Assembly (NCBI GenBank): GCA_019155185.1
Contig: CM032807.1
Span: forward strand, 11,188,700 to 11,252,699
Direction of reading: 5' to 3'
Length of the DNA: 64,000 nucleotides
From: Beaufortia kweichowensis
Lineage: Eukaryota > Chordata > Actinopteri > Cypriniformes > Gastromyzontidae
The notes under the pieces are model-generated. The model worked only from the letters and a program-made list of their open reading frames with translations, made no database searches and was not told the origin of the DNA. Both the position numbers and the translations under genes were made by a program. Of the stretch, positions 35,206 through 48,403 are shown in pieces (position 1 is the first letter of the stretch; every line of letters starts with the position of its first letter).

Positions 35206-36544
35206 CTGAAGATTTGAATTAAATGTATTTCATTAAAGAATTAACTGACAAAATAAGAATCAAATTATTAATCCATGACTAAGGTCCCGTCGCGAAGTTC
35301 TTTGGCATAGGCCCTGACCTTCATCCAGGTCTAGTAGTATTCTGGCAGGTCCTGCATGATGATGAAAGCAGAATCGGAACCTTGCAGGGGAACTTTAATT
35401 GCGACACCTTCAGGTCAACAAAATGGGAAAGTAAGTTCAGTGTGAAACTACAAAGTGTGTGGGAATGAAAATTCTGTCATGTGTGTGGTTCCAAACGTAC
35501 AGTATATATACTGTTTTTGTTGGAACACAAAAGTAAAAATTCTTGACAAATTTGCAACTCCTGCCAATAAAGCACATCATGTTGGGTTACCCCACATGTC
35601 AATGACATTGATGTTGCATTTATTGATGTGGATGCACACTTAACGAGCCTCAAAAGATTGATCTGATCTTTCCACAAAGCAAGGGTATGACTTCAGAAAA
35701 CTTGGATTGTAGAGTCGTTTGGACCACTTTCTTGATGCCTCTTTGGTGTTTATAACAAGAGCTATATATAACATGTCTACTTGTGTGTTGTCATTCTTTC
35801 AGTGAAACACAAAAGCTAGGATCAACATGAGTTTGTGAATAATGATAATACTTCTTAAACTATTTCTCAAAAAAGGGATTGATGATGATACTGCCAGAAG
35901 CTTAGCTGAAGGTATAGATGGATGCATCTGGTGCGTTTATGTTGGAGTGTGTCTGATGAAGAATGGGGTGGATAAGATCTGAATGATGAAGGTTGGAGTA
36001 ACAAAGAAGGATCTTTTAATGAAAAGCAGATGGACTGAATTCCCGTATTGTTCCCAAAAGAAAGCAGCTGGCCACTCTTGGCTCATCCTTCTAAACAAAC
36101 ATTCAGAGATGGCCGTGAGCGAACAAGGACCTGTTGCTCATTAAGCTCCTCTCTCCCGCTAACCCTCTTTGAAGCGTTGCTGCAACATCTCAAACATGAC
36201 GCACAGAGAATGTACTTTAGCGCACTTTAAGAGGTTTGTGACACCTCAATTGTAAGTGCTTTTATTCTGTGGGTCACTACTAAGAGATGATGCCATGAGT
36301 GGTCAGAACAGCAGATGTTTGATGAAATTATACTAGAACATACCATAACAAAGATATGTATGTACTGGCTTGGATTCAAGAGCACCATAGATAGATCTAA
36401 TCTGGTTTAAGATCCAAGTGTTGTGTTAGCCTCAGATCTGACTGATCAAAATGTGAGAGCCACACATGGTATCCTCAAATAAACTCTGAGGATGTTCATT
36501 TGATTGGCGGCTGATGGTGGGGGATGCATAAGAAAGGGTGATTT
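35206..36544. other. no confirmed gene; one coding-like patch
   Basis: A minus-strand coding-like patch at 35268-35414 is treated in findings. The rest has no recognisable feature. Confidence 0.5.
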
Positions 36545-36705
36545 TTATTATTTTTTTGTTTATGGTTATTGTTATGAAAATTTGTCAGATATTTATTCTT
36601 GAGTCAAAGACCTTTCCATCAATATACCGTATAGTTTGTCATGATTATTTTAGACTTCAACTATGAAATATTAAAGTGAATAGTAAAATAACCCAAGTGT
36701 TCCAC
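36545..36705 (-). repeat. TTAA MITE copy D, partial
   Basis: ATTGTTATGAAAATTTGTCA, CCTTTCCATCAATATA, GTTTGTCATGATTA and ACTATGAAATATTAAAGTG match copy C in the same orientation. The terminal TTAA ends are not recognisable. Confidence 0.7.
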
Positions 36706-39372
36706 TTGTGGAACGAGGACAGTTTAAATAATCTGGGTCACCTCATGGGGTAGACATGCTAAGATCACATGACCAGATGGATACCACTCACTTTACAGTA
36801 CCTGAGTAATTCCCGTTATTGGTGCTTTAATCTTGTCTGACTGAGTATTTTTTATTGGCTACAAAAACATAGCTTTAAAGTTGCTTTACAGTATGTTCTT
36901 TATGTTCTTTAAGCATTTTATTTAAGCATTGTATTTAAAACTAAGTACACTTAAACACTTAAGTAATGTCATCTGTTAAAAACTACATTACTTACACAAC
37001 TGTGAAGGTCAAAAAAATACAAAAGTTACACAAGCTCAAACAGTATTAGGTAATTGTCCACAAGCTTTGTTTGCTGTATCAGATCTTCAGATTTCCAGGG
37101 CTTACCTCAGATAAACAGAGTCATCTCTCATGGGATGGTATAGATTAGAATAGTATTAAATAATTTTAGAAGTAATGTAACTAAAATCCTTTAAGCTAAA
37201 CAAAGAAACAACTGATCAAACTTAAACAAAACTGCATGAAATGACATTTAGCCAATTTTCCAGTTACACTTGTAAATACTGTACAAAATGGTTTGTTCAT
37301 GCCATTTATTCATACGTTTCAAGATTCAGCGTATGTTTCATGAATTCACGAATGATGTTCTGCATGAATTCATTTCTTTTGTGGAACACAAAAGGAGATA
37401 TAGCGACAGACAGCTTCAATTCCAATTTACTTTTCATTGTACGGAAAAGCATCAACATTATTATACTCATGCTGCATTCCATTAATGATGAAAGACTTTT
37501 ATAGAATTTTATACTTCCTTTTTGGAAAGGTGAAATAAAATGGCACTTGAAGTTCTCTTTGTTTTCCAGCTTGGAAACTTGTGCACATGAGGAGATACAA
37601 TCAATTAAACATTCAAGATGTCAATTAAACGTTCTCTTTTAAGAAAATAAAATAAAAACCTAATAAAAACACAATTGCAGAACCAGGTGTGTTAAACATT
37701 GTAAATTAGCATTTTTGTTCATAGTATCACATATGTACAACAAATGCAAATTTCTCAAATTTGATTGTTTTGATAACTGTGATAACCATTTTTGTTGCCA
37801 TTAAAGTTTATCACTCCCAGAAAACCATTTTTGTACATTTTCTATTGATCATCACAACAGTAATTAGTAAAAATGATGCTTCTGCATTTATAAAAGCTAT
37901 TTCAGGTAATTCGATCACAGTGGTACAGTAATGCTTTACAGTTCAGCATTAGTTCATTTAAATATTGAGTAAAAGGAAGAAATAAAACTGAGTAAATTTC
38001 ATACTTTTAATCTCCAAAGTTTTTCTCCATCTTATTTCTTTTCATACCTTTAACAGTGGATTTAACCACTGACAACCACATTTATAAAGTGTAAAAAGCA
38101 GCCCTGTCAGCCTCCATCCTGATATCTCTGTCTTCCAAGTCATGCTTTATTACTCTGGCAGTACGGAAAGGTGTTTGAATGATATAAAAGCTTGTGTTGG
38201 AAGCGTGGAATACGGATAATGTAACAGCAAGATCTACCCCACTTGTCATCTTTCTGTTCTCTCTCTCTTCACAGTTCATCCACACCGGAATCTTGTATTT
38301 CGAGGGGGTCTTGTGGTTCACCCCCAGCTGCGAACACTTAGCGGAGCTTCCTTAAAAATGTTGATCTGTGCACTTTTCCCCTCCATGACAGAGAGATTTT
38401 TTATTGTTTCACGAGTTTAAAGTTTTCATGATTTGTCCAGAAAGCAGAGGAATTCATTATACGAGCCTATAAAAAGTGTGAGTCTTCTTTGAAGCAGCAG
38501 GAACCTCCAGATCTCTCATTTAAAAGCAATGATCACAAGTCTGAACGTTTCATTAGGGGCTTTTGATTTGTAGTTTTGGTTTTCTGGCTTTGAAACACAA
38601 CAATGAAACATTTCTATAAAACAGTGTTTGTGTTTTTAAAGAGGGCATTGATAGAATTGTTACATCGGTGATTACTGCCTCTGTTTTGCATTTGAGGTCG
38701 TAATTTGGTTGTTGTTTCACCACCCAGTGATGCTAGTTTTTTACAGTTTTTCAATCTCACTGGTGAGAAATGTCTCTTTGGGGTCAGCGGTACAAAAGAT
38801 GCATGTATGAATCAGCTTGCGGTGGTTTATTGCAAGGCTAATTCACATTCCTAATGTTTTATTGGTGTACCAGGGTGGCATTTAAAGGAGTAATGTCATG
38901 AAAAATGTAACTTTCCGTAAGCTTTTGAAATAAAACAATGCTGTAGAGCTGTGGTCAAACTAGACTTTCAACATGCAGAATTTCTATGGAGACCCCTGCG
39001 CATATGGACAGCAACCTGAGTATGCCAAGGTGTTGGTTTTGTACACACATCATCAATTCCGACGTGATTGCACTGTTATCTGTTGTTATTTATTGCACTA
39101 TTATACTGTTGTTTTTTGTTATTTTGCAGCCGTTTTGTACAAAATTTGTGTGAAAATGTCACACCGTGGTGTATTGATCTTCCACTGTTCTCACATGGTT
39201 GGAAATCAACTTCAAAATTGAACTTTTTTATGTGCCGAAATGTGAAAATTATTTGCATATAAGTGTTTTATCTTTGCATATAAAATATGAATAGAAGTCA
39301 AGGGGACTAACAGTGTACTGTCACTGTCCCATACGTCTTAGAATTAAAACCTTCCTTCCCAGTTAAAAAAAG
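36706..39372. other. no recognisable gene
   Basis: A short AAAGGGATAG-family fragment (TTCTTTTGTGGAACACAAAA) occurs at 37375-37394. No exon supported. Confidence 0.5.
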
Positions 39373-39377
39373 ACCAT

Positions 39378-39710
39378 TGTTAGCATTCCGCTCAGGCAGA
39401 CGAAGAGGCAAAGATACTTTTCAATCAAACTTTACTTGAATCACTTTCAGGCAAAGAGTACATTCAATGGAAACAACAAGAACTCAAAACAGGTACATCC
39501 TTGGAACAATCACGAACAGGTAACAGCAACGACAAAGTAACAACAACACTTGACATCAAACAAAGAAACAGACAGGTATTTATAAGTCCAGGTAATTGCT
39601 GTGACAGGTGAAGGTGATCAGGTTGATGGCGGAGATCTGAAACAGGTGCGGTGTGCAAGGTATTGTGGGGAATGGAGTTCAGAAGGGAGGTGCAAGGTGA
39701 AACCGTGACA
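39378..39710 (-). repeat. 3' LTR of the deleted gypsy element
   Basis: 333 bases; in element orientation it starts TGTCACGGTTTCACC and ends GCGGAATGCTAACA. TATAAATA lies at about 39578-39585 (minus). Its first 95 bases recur at 39974-40068 with few differences. Confidence 0.9.
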
Positions 39711-39725
39711 GTAACCCCCTCCCGG
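39711..39725 (-). promoter_or_regulatory. polypurine tract
   Basis: In element orientation CCGGGAGGGGGTTAC abuts the 3' LTR: a G-rich primer site for second-strand synthesis. It fixes the element's orientation as minus. Confidence 0.8.
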
Positions 39726-40073
39726 ATGGCGCGTCCTTGCGCCGCACGACACACCAAGGAGGGAGGAGGCGCCGAACACGGTCATCAGGCCAGGGAGGAG
39801 TTGCAGGTGGGAGGAGCCAGGAGCAGGGGAATAGGACCCAGAGCGCAGCCCGGACAGCAGGCCACGGTGGAGCCGATGGAGGGAGGAGCCACGGTGGAGG
39901 GACTGACGAGACCAGGGAGCTGACTGACAGAGACGTAGCCGGAGACACAGAAGCCCAAGGAGACAGAGAGGTGCATCAGGTTGATGGCGGAGATCTGAAA
40001 CAGGTGCGGTGTGCAAGGTATTGTAGGGAATGGAGTTCAGAAGGGAGGTGCAAGGTGAAACCGTGACAACCAT

Positions 40074-41954
40074 TTACTAAAACTGAGCTACAAAAATGAT
40101 TTGTTCCAAACATTAGAAAGCATTTGACCAAAAAACTGATTAATACATTAAATCATGACAGCTCTTTTTAAATGGCTTTAGTGGTTGTTGAATCATACAA
40201 TTGCCTGTCCAGTCACAAAGAAATAATGAGAAAGTAAAATAGATACTGAACTTTTTCAGGACAAAACTATGATATGACCTCTATACACAGCAAAAACTGA
40301 GATCTAAGTAGAAAAAGCTTTTTTCTAGAAAGAAATGTCTAATTATATATGTTTTACATGTCATGATAGAGAAAAAGCCTTATAAAATACATTGCACACT
40401 AGACTATGAGTCTTATTTTAAGTTGTTGTTTGTTGTTCTTTGGCCTTGACAAGTAAATATTAATTCATTTTCAGCAAGCAATTTTGTGCATGTTTGGTTA
40501 CATTGTTGCGCTAATTTTAAGACTAATACCGCCACTAAATATTCTAATTTCAAGAATCTTTAGAACAGTAAAAGATTGTTTTATATCATCACCAAAAAAT
40601 GTTTTTCACTGCTTATAAAAAATGAAAACTGTCCAGTTTTAAGCATTTTTGTCTAGTTTTAAGATCCAGTAGCGTTCATTAGTTACTAGACATGCTATTT
40701 TTTAAGAATTCTTACCAGTTTTGCTTAGCCCATTGGCAGAATTCTTATGCTAGATCTTAGTACATTTTAACGAGATGTAAGTTTATCTTGCTTGTTACAA
40801 GAAGCATGCCAAGAGATCAAAATCTGCTTTTAAAAATTTGGTAAAACATTCTGTTATTAAAACCACACAATACATTACTCCATGTGACTTCTACCTGATA
40901 AGATTTCTCGAGCCATATGAAAATTTTGGGCAGTAATTTAATTATAATTCACAAAAATTCAGTTTTGGTATGTTTGACACGCAAAGCTATTGAAAAGTAT
41001 CAACAGACTTAAAAATATTGCATGACTTTTACGGACCATAATGACGGTAAAAATAAAAAATTAAAGGATTTTTTTTCTATGAAATATTCTAACTTAGAAT
41101 TTAAAAGCACTTTAAAGGTTTATCGAGTTCCCCCATGGTAAGTTTATCCGAGGTGTTAATATATGCTGCAGGTAACATGAAGGGTGTCCAAAAGTCTCAG
41201 GGTCAAAAATCTGTCTTTCTCTTCATCTGCACCTTCTGCTGCTCAACAGCTTTCACTCCAGATGCCAAAATCAACAAACAGCATGCAGAGCTCCTTAAAA
41301 CAGGATTTACCACATCCAACATACCATTCTCTTTTTTATTTCATTTCCCCTTCATACCCTTTGAAGACTGAAGTACAAGCACCCCCTCTAATGGATGATC
41401 AGCTGGTTTGGGAAGAATTTCCTGTGGTCAGGTCAAGAGGTGAGAAGAAGGTTAAACGAGTGAAAGAGGATAACATACTAAAAGTTATGTACTTATGAGA
41501 ATATAACAGCAACTCACATGAAACATGTATCCAAACATATCACACTGGTTAAGGTGTGGTCACATTTACCATAACACGTGTGAATTTAACTCTTATCAAA
41601 TCTAATTTGTTCTGTAAGATTGGAGACCAGAACTGCTGTATAATACTTTTTAATGAAGGATAAACTCAGTCCTCGGTTTGTGTTTGTCTTGGCTCGATAC
41701 ATCTTTGAGCACATCTTTGGCCTGTCCAGTTTTGAAATCAAGTTTTGCAAGTCAGCAGCTACTCTGCTTACCGTAGTCTACAGAAATTATGTTCCCTTCA
41801 GCTTGTCTGTTTTTCAAGTTGGCCATTTTGTATCTTATCTCCTTCGAGCATGGCAGAGATGCTATTTTCCAAGAGGGACGTTGGCTATGTCTGCGTCATG
41901 CTTTGCCTTTGCTTTTCACACATGCTTTCAATGCCTCATTCAAACACACACACA
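40074..41954. other. no recognisable gene
   Basis: AT-rich to about 41100, then mixed. Frames at 41184-41498 and 41653-41991 carry no identifiable motif. Nothing supported. Confidence 0.5.
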
Positions 41955-42104
41955 TGTTGGGTTTCCATGTTTTATGGAGATTTTTCCATAGACATAATGA
42001 CTTTTATACTGCACCTTTCTGCAAAATTGCTGGTTTTACCGTCTTTATGGGGACATTTGGTCCCCACGCTGTAGGGTTTACCAGGACCATAAACACACAT
42101 ACAG
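41955..42104 (+). repeat. GGTTTCCATGTTTTATGG repeat, copy 1 (deleted)
   Basis: Starts TGTTGGGTTTCCATGTTTTA and ends with ATGGGGACATTTGGTCCCCA then GTAGGGTTTACCAGGACC. The same family occurs at 63474-63717. The middle of this copy is shortened. Confidence 0.6.
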
Positions 42105-42110
42105 TATATC

Positions 42111-42250
42111 AATTCAATAAAGAAATCTTTTCTGCAGATGTGATACAGATGTGTTAAAAACACAAAATGTGTCTAGTTAGGGACAACACATTTTGTGTGA
42201 TTTTTAACACATCTGTATCACATCTGCAGAAAAGATTTCTTTATTGAATT
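42111..42250. repeat. near-perfect inverted repeat, about 60-bp arms
   Basis: The left arm 42111-42171 and right arm 42187-42250 are reverse complements apart from a 3-base indel beside the loop (AAAAACAC against GTGTGATTTTT). The loop is 15 bases. The RNA of either strand would fold into one long hairpin. Confidence 0.95.
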
Positions 42251-42556
42251 AGAAATCTGTAACATCTTTGTGTTAATTCAAAAACAACACAACAACTCAA
42301 CATGTGTTACTTTTCGGATCATGCCCGATTAGAGCAGGCCGACTGTGTGCATTGTGGAGCTCTCCTCTCAGCATCCACAAATAAACATGGGCCCAGCCCG
42401 CCCGGTTCTGCGAGGGCAAATGGCTACCGTCATGGGGATGCTTGAATGGACTTGGCTGTCAACATGTGTTGTCTCTTTTATGTATTTAACACAAAATGAC
42501 ACATAATGTGTTAAACAGCATGACAGAAAAATGTGTTAAAATGTGTTTTTAAGAGT
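42251..42556. repeat. AACACATTTTGTGT-type repeat, right part
   Basis: Rich in TTAACACA and TGTGTTAAA words and ends AAATGTGTTTTTAAGAGTA. With the hairpin's inner part (GTGTCTAGTTAGGGACAACA) it belongs to the same family as 45591-45682. A CpG-rich insert (42300-42450) of unknown origin lies within. Confidence 0.5.
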
Positions 42557-45500
42557 ATGTCCCTCCAATCAGTCATTTAGCCTATAAAGAATTCAAGAGT
42601 TCAAATGATGACTTTCCAAATTTTGTGTAACACAAGAGGATTAAAATAGTTCACACTTTATTTTTCCATACAAATAAAAGTAATTAGGTGATACTGTCAG
42701 TTCTACCTAACTTTTTTGTTCAAGGGAAATTAGGAAAACATACTTTAAATGTTTCTTTCACTTGTTTTTTCATCAGAATGTTTTTTTCATCAGAATTTTC
42801 ATTTGCTGAATTTATAATTGAGAAATAAAACATATGGCAGTTTGACATAATACTGCCATAACGAGATCCAATAAGCAGATAAACTGTAGGAGGTGCACAA
42901 TACGACTAAATAAAAAAACAGACAGAAATGATACCATAAAGTTTGACAGATTTGACTGCAGTGTGTAACTGTTGAAATGTGACAAGGAGTTTTACCAGAA
43001 AATGGTTATAAACACAAAGGGAGCATTTCAATTCAACTAAGATACACGTGTGCGTGACTGTGTGTAATAACATTTCAATAAAAAATTTAATATAAGTTGG
43101 ATTGAATGGTGTGTGTATTAAGGTCATTAAAAATGACCCGTCTAGATTAATTTTCCTCCCCAAGTTCCATGATTCATTTTATTGCAGCTGACATCTCTGT
43201 CCCTAAGCACCAGACCCTCAAACTTAGCACAGCTGTGCACAACGTAAAACACGTCTCACACACTACTTGTGCTCTGGCCAAATGCACGTGTGTGTCCATG
43301 TGTTCACAAATGCTAATCTCTCCCAAGATAGTCTTCACCCTGTTGCCAGTAGCATATGTGCATGTGTGTCAGCAAGGATTTAGATATATTTGTGTGAGGA
43401 ATTACTTTTTTACTAAAGTAAAACTAAACTGTTGACTATTTGTCTTTTCTGAATGGTTAGTTTCAGTCCTTGATTGTGATTGGTCAACCACTCTTAGCAA
43501 TATAAACATATATATATAGTATTTGTATTGTTTGGTAATGGTTTTATAAAAGAAATAAAGGCACTTTTCAGCCGTGACTTATTCACAGTAAAGCACAGCC
43601 TTTCATACCTTATTACATATATGTTTATATGTAAATATTAAAGCTTTGTTCTCTTTTAAAATAAAAATCTAAAAAACTTATTTACCAACGGTGATGTTGT
43701 TTCAAACTTGTATGACGTTCCTCTGATGTTTCGTGAACACAATGTTTTTCCATATGAATAAGCAGTCGCCTCTTTTCCATATAATGAGGTTACTATTTTT
43801 ATGTCTAAATAATGACTATTCCTGCAAGACAGCAGATTAATATTGCAATAATCATATTTTATGATGTGCTGATTTTGTATGAAGTTGTACATCTTAACAT
43901 CCGAGCAGGTAAATGCAAAAACAAACAAATAAGACTATGAATTGTCAGGATTGTGTTGGACCTATAGAGGAGTGGAAGATTTTAGAGAGGAGGATTGTAA
44001 AGAATCTTTCTCATTTTGATGTTTATAAAGCTGTTATATGGCTTCAACAGGCATGAGGTAATTCATGATGACTTTATTGGAAGTAAATTAAATATTTGGT
44101 CATCTGAAAGAAATCTTTACAGGCATGAATGAATAAATTGTTCAAAAATACAGAAAAAGAAGAAGCACAGTAAAGAAAAGCTTTACTCTGTGAACTTATA
44201 GGCAGTCGGGTTTTCCACACTGTACAACTTCTACTCTCTTTAAAACTTAATGTACTGTAGCATCAAGCAGCATTATTTATCTTTCATTACACTAATGTGT
44301 ATGCGTGCGTGTGGTTGGGTGAAAGCACCTGCTGGGGGTGTTCTTGTGTGCTTGTTTCTGTAAAGTAAACGTGTTGTTATGTGAGTGGATTTGAAGGCAG
44401 TGTTGAAATCCGTAAGTGTTTCTTGCCAAGTCAGAGTTGGGATGTGGGATGTTTTTGTGTGAAATTAAATGTGTATTGAATTGGAAATGTGTAACACAAT
44501 GAGGACAATGATGATGTGATCATATCAGCATGTGCTGATCATTTCCAAGCTGATATTGTAACCATTACTGTTAACAGCACATCCATCAGTCCTGCTAAAT
44601 AAACATACTAGTCTTTGATTTTTACTGATTCTGCCAGAATAATCAATTTCTCGGTGAGAAGATTCATATATTATTTTGAATCAACCAAAATGTCTCCAAG
44701 TTTCCTGCTCTACTATTTCATCAGCAGAAAGGACAAAGCATATAGAAAAACATTTTTAACATTGTATGAAGTCTTAATGTATGTGGATAAATATTATTTT
44801 ATTCTAATTAGATGTCATGGTTTTTTAACAAACCCAAAGAATAAAGGTGCTTGAGCATTCGTCACAGAGCATCCAGGTTTCTGGAAAATTCAGTTCTGAT
44901 TGGTCCAATTGTGTCATCTAGTGTCTATATAATAACCAAAGCACATTAGTGGTATTTGTAAAATAAACAATTTGTCCATCCATGTCTGTCCATCTATCCA
45001 TGCATCCATCCATCTAATTAAAACCCATGTTATATTGTGGAGAAATAATCAGATATCATTTTTAATCCATACCAAGATCAGCCCCCTGCAACCCACACTT
45101 AAAATGTAAACTTTTAACATGTTTCCCCAAGGACCACAGACATGGAAAACTACTATCTGCTACACTGGATATGTTTTATGGCCGAATCTTTTCCACATAC
45201 TTTAGACAGACATGTTCATTTCCCCCATAAAGCTTTTTCTATCTCCCTGCAAAACTGTGAGCACGATGATCAGGTTCACTGAATAACGGAGAAAGCCCCA
45301 TGGAGTATTGAACAGTGTGTTTAGTTTGTGTGTGTGGGCACAGTGCTTCTGTTTGCATTTATCATTGGGAAATATCTCTGTTTTAACCATTAATCTGGTC
45401 AGACTGACACTGCACACTAGAGAGCCATCATATCCAGTTCGAAGTGGGTGAATGTACCATTTTACCTGAAATGCTTCCTCATAACACATATTTCAGGCTT

Positions 45501-45590
45501 TCATTTTTTTTTTGTTCATTTCTCCATTTTTATACAAACAGTACACAATGGACTGTAATGTGCAAAAGCCTGTAACTTGTGTTGTCTTTC
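42557..45590. other. no recognisable gene
   Basis: AT-rich; short CATCCATC-like tetranucleotide run near 44978-45016. No exon supported. Confidence 0.5.
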
Positions 45591-45682
45591 ACTTAACACA
45601 AAGATTTGTGTGTTGTCCCTAACTAGACACATCTAGTTAATAACTAGACACGTTATTTTTAACACATCTGGTTTTAGAGTGT
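45591..45682 (-). repeat. GTCTAGTTAGGGACAACACA repeat fragment
   Basis: On the minus strand: TACACTCTAAAACCAGATG, GTGTTAAAAATAACGTGTC, then TAGTTAGGGACAACACA, matching the inside of the 42111-42250 hairpin. Confidence 0.6.
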
Positions 45683-45975
45683 ACCTGTGCGCACAGAAAC
45701 AGCACCGAACTGTCATTCATAAATAACTTCATTACACTCATTAAAGAAGCACTACATTATATATTTTTTCTTCAACGAGGGGTAACATCAGTGTTTTTGA
45801 CCCGTGGAAATCTCTCAGCTTCACTAAGAGAGAGACGCGCACAGACACCGGTATAATTCACACACACATCTCGCTATCTCTCTCTCTCTCGCTCTCTAAT
45901 AATCACATCAAATGAATGCTTTAATTTATTCAAATAAATGCATAACTATCGCCTTATTTTATTATTGCCTTAACG

Positions 45976-46053
45976 ATTTTAATGCACTTCGCGAGGCAAC
46001 CACTCTCCGCTTCGCGTCGGGTGGTTCTTCGCCTCCACGTCATGCATTAAAAT
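45976..46053. repeat. CpG-rich imperfect fold-back
   Basis: ATTTTAATGCA (45976-45986) pairs with TGCATTAAAAT (46043-46053). Inside, GAGGC-AACCAC (45993-46003) pairs with GTGGTT-cttc-GCCTC (46021-46035). The CpG-rich 17-base loop (46004-46020) stands out in AT-rich surroundings. Confidence 0.7.
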
Positions 46054-47714
<1,661 letters not shown>

Positions 47715-47981
47715 CATTAGGAACAATGTTAAAATATTCAAGATTAATGGCCAGGATTAAAATTGGCAAATGTATGTTTCTTTTTATTTATTACCCTACA
47801 TTATTTCGTGTTTGTCTGTGCTTTGTTCTCCTTGTGCATTTAAACTTTCCCAGATAAAGAATAAAATCTTACATCTTAAATACACACTTATAAGGAGAAA
47901 AACATCTTTAATCATGTCTTAAACTACAAAGTATTGTTTTTTGGCTTAAAGGAAAGTTTATAGTGATAACAACTATCTTAT

Positions 47982-48403
47982 ATACTGTAGTGACCTCAAA
48001 AAATATTTGCACACTTAAAGTTTGAATGTCACTGTAATAACAAAATATCAAACCAAATCACATCTGTTTCAAGAAAAGATAGTGGACACACTCTTTCCAA
48101 GCAAAACATTTCACAAAAAAAAATATGTTTTGCTTTAAATGCTAAACAATCGATATACTGTTTGAAATAAAGACCAAAAGTATTTGGACACTTTCTGATT
48201 GTTAAACTTTCTGGAACAGGAAGATAACGGATTTCATGTGCACTAAAAATAAATTGAAACCAGCTGAAGAGCAAAAGAAAAGCTTTAAAAAAATGAAAGT
48301 TCACAGCTGCCACTTGGTTTGATATTGTGTTATTGAATGCAACCAAACTAATAAAATTCACAGATTTTGAAGTGTGCCGAATACTTTACGGGGCCACTGT
48401 GAT
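47982..48403. mobile_element. Tc1/mariner-like MITE, about 420 bp
   Basis: The left end CTGTAGTGACCTCAAAAAAT then ATTTGCACAC pairs with the inverse of the right end (GTGTGCCGAATACTTTACGG then GGCCACTGTG). Internal AAAAGTATTTGGACAC repeats the terminal motif. No transposase; a 110-codon minus frame inside is not coding. Confidence 0.6.

Larger units (their letters stand above)
39378..40068 (-). mobile_element. gypsy-type LTR element, internally deleted
   Basis: Minus-strand element flanked by a perfect 5-bp duplication ACCAT (39373-39377 and 40069-40073). It consists of a complete 3' LTR (39378-39710), a polypurine tract, about 260 bases of GC-rich 3' internal sequence, and only the first 95 bases of the 5' LTR (39974-40068). 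No pol domain remains. Because both outer boundaries are intact, the loss happened inside an inserted copy or its precursor. Open frames overlapping it are LTR and 3' UTR sequence, not genes. Confidence 0.9.

Noticed and set aside
39464..40073. Overlapping frames of 60-151 codons on both strands
   Set aside because: They read through LTR and 3' non-coding sequence of the deleted gypsy element; their repeated Pro/Ser-rich parts come from the duplicated LTR segment.
48029..48361. 110-codon minus-strand frame
   Set aside because: It lies entirely inside a Tc1-like MITE with inverted ends and shows no transposase motif.
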